NCBI RefSeq assembly: GCF_040183065.1
Contig: NC_091120.1
Location: 183,236,396-183,300,395 of the forward strand
Direction: 5' to 3'
DNA: 64,000 nt
Source of the DNA: Periplaneta americana
Lineage: Eukaryota > Arthropoda > Insecta > Blattodea > Blattidae
Made by a program: the position numbers and the translations under genes. The notes beneath the pieces were generated by a model, which was given only the letters and a program-made list of their open reading frames with translations, searched no databases and was not told the origin of the DNA. Positions 37,999 to 49,900 of the stretch are shown here, piece after piece; position 1 is the stretch's first letter; each line of letters opens with the position of its first letter.

Positions 37999-40900
37999 TT
38001 GGGGATTTGGTGAAGTGAATTTTTTAATGGCAGGCAGAGTAACTATCTCATGCCCCCATGTTTTTGATTGCTACCAGTGCACTTCATTAGAACCAGGTAC
38101 CCAGCTTCGAAGCCGTTAGCCCTGTGAACTTACAATATATTTATGTTCCCCTATTGTCATAATTCAGGGTTGGTATCTAAGAAATTAGCAAGTTCTTTGT
38201 GATAGCAGAAGAGAAAGAGTGGGGGAAGGGAAGTGGTCCGTGGCCCATTTCTTTTAGGGCTCATCCCGACCTTTGTCTTATTGCTCAAGGGAAACCACGG
38301 AAAAACCTAGAGCAGGATGAGATGTCGTGCTGACGACAAGCCAATTGGCTATAGTTTGGTCGGAATATGTTCGGGTGGGAGGTTTTAATTTAATCATTAT
38401 TCAAAATTCACATACATTAAAGGTCCATAAAAGTGTTAACAATTGGGCAATGGATCTAAACTGCCAATAACGTGATGACCCTGAAACAGAGAAATAACAT
38501 TATTAATGCATTAATAGCCTTGTCTGTGTGTGGAGTCAAGTGGTTATTTATTGTTCAAGTTGGTATTCGTCTTGTACGTTGTCGTTCCAAGCTAGAGGGT
38601 GGAGTACGCTCTTAGGTCTTTTATGTTTGTCTAACGCAGGGTTGTAATTTCCTAATGAAGAAATTAGTGCGTTTGTGCTGCTGTACGACTTTGTGTACGT
38701 GCAGAAGGCTTGATGTGAAATATATTCTTGAATTGTCGAAATTTCTAGTTCTTCATGAATCAATCTAACAGGAGTTACTCTAGGAAGTCCTGTGATGAAT
38801 CTTAAAATTTTGTTTTGGAAAACTTGTAATTTTTTACGGACTGTAATAGGTGCATGTCCCCAAGCAGGACAAGCATATAATATTACTGACCTAATTAATG
38901 TTTTATACAAAGTTAGGGCTGTGTGTATATTTAGGTTTCTGCTTTTATTTAATATTGGGTAAAGCTCCACCATTCTAGCATTGGCAAGTCTGAGTTTTTG
39001 AAGTATATGTTCTGAAAATGTGAGCCGTCTGTCTAGTGTTACTCCGAGATATTTAACTGAAGTTTTCCACTCGATTTGTGATCCATTTATTGCTAACTTC
39101 GTGTGATTTATACCCGGTCTATTGAATTTATTTCTTCTGCTAAATAAGATGGCTTGTGTTTTAGATATATTTAATTTGATTCTCCATCTGAGGAGCCATG
39201 GTTCAATGTCACGCAGGTGACCTTGTAGCCTGGTAATGGCGACAGTTGGCTTCCACGAAGCAGTGAGAAATGCCGAGTCGTCAGCGTATAGTGCTAAAAT
39301 ACTATTATTGAAATTTTGATTAAAAGGTAGGTCATTAATATAGATTTGGAAAAGAGTCGGTGCCAGAATGCTGCCCTGAGGCACACCAGCGTTAATACCT
39401 CGCGACGTTGAGTGCACGTCGTTCAGTTTAACCTGGAACGTTCTGCCCCGAATATAATTTTCTAACAGTTTTACTAGTCGGCAATTTAAATTATTGTTAA
39501 TTAATTTGTATATCAAGCCCGCATGCCATACCCTGTCAAAGGCTTGTGTATAATCTAGGAATATGGCCGCTACTGTTCGATTTAAATTGAATGCGGTGGT
39601 AATGAATTCCGTTGTGCGCAGCAATTGCTGTGTGCACGAGTGACCTGAACGGAATCCAAACTGTTCGTTTCGGATTAGATCTTTGTTTCCGAGTTCGGAT
39701 TTCAATCTTTTCTGTATGATCTTTTCCGCAATTTTACCTAAAACATTTAATAAACTAATGGGTCGATAATTACGTGGATCAGATTTATTCTTTCCTGGTT
39801 TAGGAATTTGAATAATGTTCGAGTGTTTCCAAATGTTAGGAAAATATCCTATCCGAAAGATAGCATTTATGATATTCGTCAGTAATTTAAACGATTTTTG
39901 TGATAGCTCTTTCAGTACTTCAGCCTGTATGCCATCGGGGCCAGGAGCTTTTTTATTTGGCAGGTGTCTAACTTGCCATTTTACCTCGTGAACGCTAGCA
40001 GGACGGATCTGTGGCGCGTCGTTATTGTTGAGGTCCACGTTAAGTAAGTACGTAGTTATGTCTTGTGTTATTTGGTCATGTATTTGTCTGTCATACAAGT
40101 CACCATGTGGATTGAAGGAGTTCTCGAGGACTTCCGCAAAAACCGTAGCTTTCTCTTCTGGACTATGATATATTCTCCCATTGTGCTGGATGGGAGGGAT
40201 ATTACTATATGGCTTAGTGAAGAATTTTGTGATTTTCCACACCTCGCTCATATTGTCGGTATCTAATTTACTAACTTTCTGAGTCCAGGCTTGGATAAGC
40301 TGATCGTTTATTTTCTGAGAAATTTCCCTTTTCAAACGATTTATCCGTGGTCTTAGGCGAGGGTCCCGCGTTCTTTGCCAGGCGCGCCGGCAGTCGTTTC
40401 TTTCCCTAATTAATATTAAGGTGTCATTTGGAAGCTCTAATTTTCCCGGAATGATAATTTTTGTTGGAATTACCGACATAGATTCCTGTATAGCGTTCGT
40501 TAGCATTTTAGCAGCTTCTTCGATCTCATCAGATGACGTAGGAACCAAGTCATCTGTGAGAGCGTCCAACTTATCTCTAAAGAGGTCCCAGTCAGCTGCT
40601 TGGTACATTAGCACAGTTTTTGGGGGAGATAATTCTAGTTGCGCTCGGAACGTAATTATAACGGGTTTATGATCTGAATTTGCTAACGAATCATGAACCG
40701 AAATTTTGGAATGGAAATTTATGTTTTTGAGTAAAAAGATGTCTAAAATATCTGGTTGGTGGTTAGCATTGTCTGGGATATGCGTAGGTGTACTCGGGGC
40801 AGAGACAACATAGTCACTCCTAAGGGAGTGGCGATAAAGCTTATTGCCGTTCGAGTTGCCCACACGACAACCCCAGACAGTATGTTTTGAATTTAAGTCT

Positions 40901-43900
40901 CCGCCGACTACCATCTTCCGGCTAGTATCCATTAGGATATCCAGGTCCCTAACCTGAAGTGATTGGGGTGGGCTATATACTGCAATAAAAGTTACAGGTT
41001 CATTTAAAATTTGTAAAGTTATAGCAGTGGCTTCTAATTTCTCTAGTTGAGGGAGCAGTTGCTCATGATGAGGGATTCCTCTTTGAATTAGAATGGCAGT
41101 GCCCCCTCCCCTGACTGCCGCGTCCTGTCCCGGATCGATTGAACGATCCGTACGGTAAACTTTGTAATTTGTAATTCTAAACTTATCGGAAGGGCGGAGA
41201 TGTGTTTCCGATATGAGCGCAATTTTGATATCTTTTGCTTCTAAATAATGCCTAAGCTCGTTTTTATTGGCGCGTAGTCCTCGAGCGTTCCATGTTAGGA
41301 CGCGAAATTCACCAAGTCGGCCTCGCGTTCCTTCTACCACCGGTAGACTTTCGTGGAGTTACGGGGGTGTCCAGTGCTGTCCTGATGGTCGTGGCTACTT
41401 TGTACAAGTAGGGGTTGTCTCCCAGATATGCACCCATTTGTTCCAATATTTGGAACATGAGTGACAACGTAAACTGGGGTGTCCATGTGGAAGCCTGCCG
41501 TCTGAAGGCATTGGCCCACTCTCTGTTAGTCGTCGGGAGGTTGGGACGGGGTGGAGGGTTGGAAGCAACCTGGCTGAAAGTCTGCTTGCTCTCCTTGGGA
41601 CGTCTATAATCAGTAGACGTACCCGGCTGAGAGGTGAGTGCGAACACCTCGTCGGTAGCAGTCTCATTTACTGCAGGTTTCGTAACGGGAAGAGGAACCT
41701 CACTTACAGCAACTGCTGCAGTTCGTTTTCCTTTCTTCCCTTTCTGCCCAGCAACTTGCCACTGGCCCTCCGAGGGCGCAACATTGTTCTGCTGGGGAGC
41801 AGGTGCTTCAGGTTCCGGTTCTGCGGCCTGTGAGGGACACAGATGCGGAAAACTTTCCAGGTTTATAGGAGGAGCGGGAGGGGAATAACGGGGACGAGCA
41901 GTGCTGGCAGTGTGACTTATGCCATGCCTCTTTTGATAGAGGTTCTTGTAAGCAATATACTCCCTGCAACCTCTATACGTTGCGGGGTGTTGCCCCTGGC
42001 AGTTCACGCACAGTCGCGTGTAGTGCTCCGGCATCTGGCACGCAGATGTTACGTGCTGGCCGGCGCATTTTCTGCATCTTGGCGGTGCTTTGCATTGCCT
42101 TGCTGTATGACCGAACCTCCAGCAGCAAGTACACTGAGGAGGGGTGGGTCTGAGAAAATACTTTTCTACCCTCACGGACGTAAACAGCAGGTTCGTGAGG
42201 TCGAGTATTGATCTCGCCTTCTCGTTATCAGTTAAATGAATTAAAAACATGCCATTTGGGGTTTTACGGTAATTGTCGTACATGACGACAGTATTCCGTA
42301 CAGGAAACCCAAGCCGAGTGAGCTCCTGGGTCACAGTGTTGGGGTTCGTCCTGGGATGAAGCCCCTTCACTACTGCCTTTATTACCTTTTCATTTCGTGC
42401 CTCCACCAAATGAAAAGGTACATGGTACTGCTGCAGGTGGCTTATCAGAGCTTTGTAGTCCCTGTTACAGTAGGTTTTGATGCCAAAGCCTGACATGAGC
42501 CGTTTGCAGTTGATTTCTAGTGGTTTGGATTCGTCCCGGTACGTCGTCAGTACAGTGACAGGGTCGCCATTGTAGTCATTTTCTATGATGACTGGAGGAA
42601 TGTCCTCCCTCCTAGCAGTCATGTAGTCTCCCGGTGCGACTTCGGGATTTAAAGTTGGCGGCTGAGTGGGTGAGCGTCTATCAGCTGCACCCCTCTGATT
42701 TACTGGAGGTGTGGGAGCCCGTGATGCTGGTCTCCCGTCATCTGCAGGTAAATCTCTTTCATTTCCAGAAAGCTCTCCAATACTGGAGGCTGCAGACATG
42801 GAGGACTCACTTGAAGCCCTCCTCGTGCTTGGGGTCACTTCGCCAACCGAGGGCGAGATTGATGTCCCTTCTGACACGTCTGAAGTTGCCGGTGAGAGCA
42901 GACTTTCAGATTTTGCAGTTGTCTCCGATGCCGGGGACGACATCGGAGAGCTTAATTTCTGCCTAGGCTTGACTGACACTGGCAGTTTTGTCCTGCTTTC
43001 TATTCCAGTTTTGGACTTTTTCGCCCTAGTCGCGACCGGTGATACCGTTTGTCCGTCGGTCACACTCCTACGGTCGGTAACAAGTTCCTTCACCTTACGC
43101 GCAGGACCCATCTCTAATGTTTTTCAGAAGGATAACAGTGATGCGCGGCTTACCTACCGGCAGAGCACATGCCTCCCACTAGTTATTTTGACTTAAGTAG
43201 TGGCCCTAATAAGGACCGCCTACAACAAGACCTCTTTTGCAACTGGCCCTCAGAAGGGCCAGCCGCCGACGCTGCTCTTTTAGCGGTTGATAGAGATTAG
43301 GTCCAACCCGCAAGTGAAGTAAAAATCAGAAATTAATAGGGCGCACGCCCTGGTGCAGCTCGGCTGCTACCACTCAATCGGCCCAGTAGGGCAGTGAGTG
43401 GCAGCGGCTATTCTAACAAGTCTCCCAGTTAACACCGCTAGGTGGTCAGACTTGCTAGAACACCGGTGGGTAGGCACACCGTATGGATCTTCTCTTCTCG
43501 CCGAGCCTCCTGGCTCAGCTAGACTGCCGCACTCAAGGCCTCTTTGTTGTCGCGGCGGTCCGCACCCTCTTAGCTGCACACCAACGAGGCCCGCGCCAAC
43601 TTAAGGTCCCGGGCGAGGACGAAGCCAACTAGGGCGACTAGTCGAAGCTGGACAATTCTGTGCTGGTATCTCTGCTCCAACTCGTACCTCTGATCGATGA
43701 TGATCGTCCAACTCTGATTGATCCATCCACCTCCCCGTGCTCTATTGAAGCATTTAAATAATTCCTAGCAAACTGCAGCCTCTTTTTCTGTTTATTTCAT
43801 TCAGAAGTTATTTTCTGTGAGTAACTGTACTGTTGTAAAAAAAATTTTCTTAGAAAATTCATAACAATGCAGTCAGGAACAACATGAAACCAAATTAAAA

Positions 43901-46900
43901 TCACCGTAATGTTTCAGGTACATATTATATTGTTTAGTTAATTTGTAATTTTTGTTTACAGGCTACAATTCCTGTGTATTTTAACCATAAGTTTGCGGGA
44001 TCATCTACCCGGGGACTCTTGCACTACGTACAGCTCCTTCAATCTGGTAAGTATTCGCACAATTTCTCGCTCAAAACAATGTTTTCAGAATATATTGTAC
44101 AAAAACAGAAAGGTGCAAGAGAAGGCCAGAGCGTGGAAGATCGCATTAAATAAATATTACAAATTGAAATAGCGAAACTTATATTTCCCCTGCTAATGTT
44201 CAATTATTGTCGATGAAACTCAGTAACGACGATAATTTTCACAATGGCGAGGAGAATGATGGGCTTGATATTTAAAGATGATAGTTTCGTGCTTGAAGGT
44301 GATTTCTTATTAAGACGAGCTAGCGGATTTCCATTTTGTGATTTTTATCTGTGGGGTAAATTAAAACAGAAAGTGTGTGTGAACAATCCACACACTCTTG
44401 ATGAGCTGGAGAATGAAATCAGGCGAGTGGTGAGTGAAAATGAGGAGCGTTTTTTCTAAACTCGATAGATGCAAAATTTTGCGAAAATGAGTTATACATC
44501 ACTAAAGATGGGGATTTGTGCGCGGCACGAAAAACACGTTGACTCGACAGGGAGCATAGGTGGACAGACAGGTGAACAACTGCGATCAGTGTAACCAAAA
44601 GAAATGCAACTACACGCTATCCTTTTGCATACTTACGGTCTTATAACAACACGAAACGAACACAGGCCTTCATAGTCTAATGAACTGCAGTGGTGAAAAG
44701 ACGTAGTGAGCAATAGTTACCTACAGTGACGGAAACTAAGCAAACAAAGGATGTGAAATTAAATATAAATTGAAGCTATAAAGTTCATACACCAAAATAG
44801 CGGAACGATACCGGAAAGCATAACACAGAAACATCTGATTTGGAAATATCCAAAGGCATAGCAATAATAAAAGAGGTGTCAGAAAAAACCAAGGAAGGTC
44901 TTCCAAGACCTTGCACACAGAGAATAAAGAATAAATGGCAAAACACTCTACAGAAAAATGAGGGCTATTTAACAATTTGTACCATGCTGAACAATGCAAA
45001 ATCATCAGGCGATAGGACAGTATACTTGGTATAATGCACCGTTAACGTCTTGTGACGTTGAAAGAAGTTTTTCACAGTTCAAAAACTGTTTGACTCATCG
45101 ACGACGACGTTTGACATTCGATAATTTAAGAATGTCTGTAGTAGTGCAGTGCAATTTGGCTTGTGATGGCTCTGAAGCTATGGATGAATCATAAAGGCAA
45201 GTTTCTTCTTCTAACTATACTAATGTTTCAGCATATTCCTCATATTTTGTATATTGTCATATGATAGACCTTAACGGAGTGTTGCATTTGCCATTTGTAG
45301 GCTGTACTATTCGCGTGGTTTGTTTACGTCGGAAGTCAACTCAGGCGCTGTGCATACAGCTGTATAACGTCTATGCACACGCAACCTGACGACAAACCGC
45401 ACAAAACCCTCATCTTTAAACATCACAATCATATGATGTTTAGCTTCTGCATCATCCTATGCAGTCAGATTTTGTATAACTCGATTCATACCGTGCTTAG
45501 AGAATGGAGAAATAGTGGAGATTTTTGCAAAACTCGATGGATGCAAGCACATAGTTATAGAAAATCTCGATAGATTACCGACTTTCAATAATGGAAGAGG
45601 AGAATCCAAGCATCATCACAATTTGTTTCGACATGGAGCAAAATCAATCCTTACCAAAACTTACGGTCAGTGAAATATTTTATTGCAGGCAGGTCGGGTT
45701 TTGCAACATATATAACATATCCGTAAGAATACGCAGGAGAAGGAAGATAATTCATTCTACACTTGGCTAGAAACCGAGTCAAACAGGGGATGCAATCAAG
45801 TGGCTTATACTTTATTGCATTCCCTTAATGAGCAAGAAAATAAGTCGTCAGATGTTGGTCCCTCCACTATCCATTTATTCTCTGATTCGTGTTCAGACCA
45901 AAAACAAGAACAGCATTGTAATGGCAATGCTGATAGAGTTTCTCGAAAAGAGCAGAGTGTTCTCTTCGATCCGTCACTTCTTTCCAGTGCGTGGTCATAG
46001 TTATTTGGCTCTGGATGGAGTCTTTGGAAGAATAAAGAAAGATCTCAGAAAACGAGAGAGCATTCTCTCACCTCAGTAATAGTATCGAATACTGCAGAAT
46101 CATGGCAAAGTTAAAATCCTAACAACTGATTGGGAAGCACTTGATTTGAAAACAAATGCAAAGAAAGTGCTTAAAAGTAAACTCCAATTCCAAATGACAG
46201 GTCAGTATATTATTTTCTACAACAAATATCGATGCAACAACAGACGAAATGTAACTGTGTCTGTTCAACAAACTTTCACAGCTCTACCTATAGAAGTTTC
46301 AGTCTTTAAAGATTGTTTCAAAATATGCAACAAAGGAATATTCCAGACGCCTGTATTACCAAAATTTAACATGGTCACCACAGAAAAAATAAGATGTCTT
46401 TTTCCAAGTATCCGATGAGGCAAAACTGTTCCACAAAGAAATTGAAGATGTCTAAGTAATACAGGGAAGATTTTGTATATTATACAAGTAAAATTATTTA
46501 TAAAAGACTTGTAATTTGTGTTCATTATGTAATTTTTGATTTGTAAAAACTTTGTTTTTGAAAGACAATAAATTCGGTTATGTGACTAAAATTATTCAAT
46601 GGTTTACAAGTTATTTCAAAGATATCATGGATTAGAAAACATATCATAATATTATATCTTCAGCCCACAACATAAACTGTGTATACAATAAAACTCGTTT
46701 TCTGAGAAAAGTAGTTTTGTGCATCTATCGAGTTTAGCAAAAACGCTCCTCAATTACAAATAGAGAGTTGAAGATGTTTCACAAATTCCTACATCGCTGT
46801 GATTGTTGCATCCACAAAGTTGGACATAATTTCCGACATATGCTATGATAAAAGGTAAGATCAACATAACGTTTTCTTATTACCTCTTACCGGCATATTA

Positions 46901-49900
46901 CAAGTAAGAGATATATGTAGACCTAAATCATCCATATTTACCACCGATTCGTTTTCCTCCAGTATGATCGGTTCTCATCGCTAAACACTCCCGTTATGGC
47001 TGGTTATGATGTAGGTAAGTTGTATATTATGACTAGAGTTCTGTGTTTGATTACCTAAGCCTCCGAGCAACGCGCAACAGTACAGGGATGTACGGAGTAT
47101 ATCTCAACGGACACACTTGAGGTCTGCTGTTCAGTGAACCATGTCAAAACAAAACAAAGCTTGATGGTTAAAAATGAGTGCTCCAATAGGAGAATTTGGT
47201 GGCGAGCACTTCATTATGAAAGAAGAAAACATATTTTTTCAGAAAGGAGAATTTTTTTCTTTTGAAACAATTATTTATTTTTTTAGTAGGTTATATTACG
47301 ACGCTTTATCAACATCTTCGGTTATTTAGCGTCTGAATGAGATGAAGGTGATAATGCCGGTGAAATGAGTCCGGGGTACAGCACCGAAAGTCACCCAGCA
47401 TTTGCTCATATTGGGTTGAGGGAAAACCCCGGAAAAAACCTCAACCAGGTAACTTGCCCCGACCGGGAATCGAACCCGGGCCACCTGGGTTGAAACGTTG
47501 AAAATGTTGAATAATTTCAAGAGAAAAAAATTGCTTCGGGTATCGATCCCGGGACCTTTGCCTGAACGCCACAATGTTTTCCCGACTGAGCTACCCAGGT
47601 GTCGGATGAAGTTCCTGGGTAGTTCAGTCGGGAGAGCATTGTTGCGTTCAGCCAAAGATCCCCGGATCGATTCCCGGCCTCGGAGAAACTTTTCCCTTGA
47701 AATTATCCAAGTCAAGGGAGCTTTACCTGAAAGCTGATTTGCATAATATATATGTTACTGTAGGTATGTTAACAGAAAACTACAATTTCAAGTCTCACAG
47801 AGTTTGTGTGCACTCGATGCGAGTTTCTGGCGTCTTGTCAGCCCACTCGAGTTATGTGGATATAAAAGGGAAAAATTGAGACGGTGTCGGGTGAAGTTCC
47901 TGGGTAGCTCAGTCGGGAGAGCATTGGTTTGTTCAGCCAAAGATCCTACTTATAGATAATCATTTGAAGAAGCTGCCATTTTGAATTTTGAAAATAAAAT
48001 CACACACATTTAATTATCACATTATAGGCTTTTTTCTATTTTTATTAAAAACTTGATTACCTTTAAACTCTGTTTACATCCTAAAAAACCTAGATCGATA
48101 CCCGACCCCGGAGCAATTTTTCCTTCGAAATTATTCAACTCTGCTTCACAGAGAGCTTTACCTGAAAGCTGATTTGTACTTTAAAATGTTTACAGTCATT
48201 CGTTGTAATGTATAGAGATTCGTAACATGATTTTCTTTTTTGAGGATGGTTAGTTCAATAGACAGTTTTCGCACCCTCAACGTATACTAAATGTTAACGC
48301 TATGTTGACGTCAATAAAATTCCTATGATAATTGATTGCGCTGCAAGACATATACCAGGCCTGCACAAACAGCGCTCAACGAGCGTGCACGCTCTTTCGG
48401 AGAGGAAGATACGTCAGAATGACATAGACTTGCTATAGGTAGAGGAGAGGGAAACGACCACTCAGTTATCTGGAGTGCAGTGTGTAAGCTTATTCTCAGT
48501 AACTGTTTCACGTTGCTTACCTACTGCTACAGTACAGTATATAGGAATCTAAAAGACGGAACATAACATTTAACATTTAACGATTTACAGCTCGAACTTA
48601 TTGATCTTCAATGTGACCTAAGGGCTAAAGATCGTTTGAATAATACTACTAGCCTGGTTGAGTTTTACAAGACTAAACATTAGCAATAATATCCACGACT
48701 ACACAGGCGGGCTGTGAAAATGATTGCTATGTTTGGGTCAACATTTATATTTGTGAGCAACTGTTTTCTATAATCGACTTTAATAAAGGCAGACATCGAA
48801 CATCCATAAGTGATGTTTCATTATGGTCAGTAGGGTCCACACCTGTGGAGTAACGGTCAGCATGTCTGGCCGCGAAACCAGGTGGCCCGGGTTCGATTCC
48901 CGGTCGGGGAAAGTTACCTGGTTGAGGTTTTTTCCGGGGTTTTCCCTCAACCCAGTATGAGCAAATGCTGGGTAACTTTCGGTGCTGGACCCCGGACTCA
49001 TTTCACCGGCATTATCACCTTCATCTCATTCAGACGCTAAATAACCTAAGATGTTGATAAAGCGTCGTAAAATAACCCACTAAAAATAAATAAAAAATGA
49101 TCAGTAGGCTACTGTTCCTTCAGCTGCCAACAGCATAAAACCTCGTTTTGCTGTACTGATAAATAAAAATATAACAAAATGATATTATACATTTAAGTAG
49201 CTATAGAATTTCTATTACTTCTGTAAAATAAATATTTCTTTATTAATTAATAATAGTCCAAGATAGTTTTGCAAACACAGAAGGGGAATTCATTTCATAA
49301 ACACTCGTAATAGTACTTCCTTTTGTGTATATTTTGTACGAGATCACCCCTTCTTCCAGTCCACCCTGTACAGAGCGCAGCTAATATCTGCATTCCGCTC
49401 ATGAGCTGTGAGCCGGCTCGGAGAGCGCGAACCTTGCGCAGGCCTGTCATATACTGTAGTTGGGTTACCTATTTCCAGGCTATACGGCGAGGTTCAGTCC
49501 CAGGGCTATAGAAATAAAAGTCTACCACAAAATATTTAAGAAAGAAGCAATAGCTCAGTAGGCACATCAGTTTGAAAAGCGACGAAATTGTTAAAACTGA
49601 AGTCTTTGAAGACAACTAGCGTTTATAAAATATTGAACGAAACAGGCCATATGCCTAGGGTTCAATTTTATAACTTGTTATTGAAGGGTGTTGATTTTAG
49701 CCCTATTTTCGGTCGATAATTCCCGCACTTATTGCAACGGAGTTTTACGTTGTATTTGTGAGCGGACTTGCTGTGTACCGTGATGACGTCACAGCGGCTG
49801 GGAGGACAGCATCACTTTCCTTCCTTCTATAGCCCTGGTTCAGTCCTCTCCTCCCCCCACCCTACTGCTTTCTACGACCCCTCGTCTTGCAAGGCGGGCT

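Larger units (their letters stand above)
37967..43727 (-). mobile_element. Full-length Jockey-type non-LTR retrotransposon
   Basis: Minus-strand element of 5761 bp with a 29 bp 3' poly(A) (T at 37967-37995) and an exact 10 bp TSD CACCTCCCCG (37957-37966, 43728-43737). A 3'UTR of about 550 bp (37996-38547), ORF2, ORF1 and a 5'UTR of about 615 bp (43112-43727) are all present. Both ORFs are open, so it may be a recent, potentially active copy. It lies antisense in intron 5, ending about 235 bp from exon 6. Confidence 0.93.
44441..46752. mobile_element. TIR-bounded 2.3 kb segment with hAT and DUF7869-like relics
   Basis: TGAGGAGCGTTTTTTCTAAA, CTCGATAGATGCAAAA on the left is inverted on the right (TTTTGTGCATCTATCGAG, TTTAGCAAAAACGCTCCTCA). 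A third, degenerate copy of CTCGATGGATGCA lies in the middle at 45532-45545. No clear TSD was found. The segment may be one element or two adjacent ones sharing termini. Confidence 0.55.

Noticed and set aside
40063-43196. Plus-strand frames within the LINE
   Set aside because: Shadow frames opposite the intact ORF1 and ORF2 on the minus strand; no motifs.
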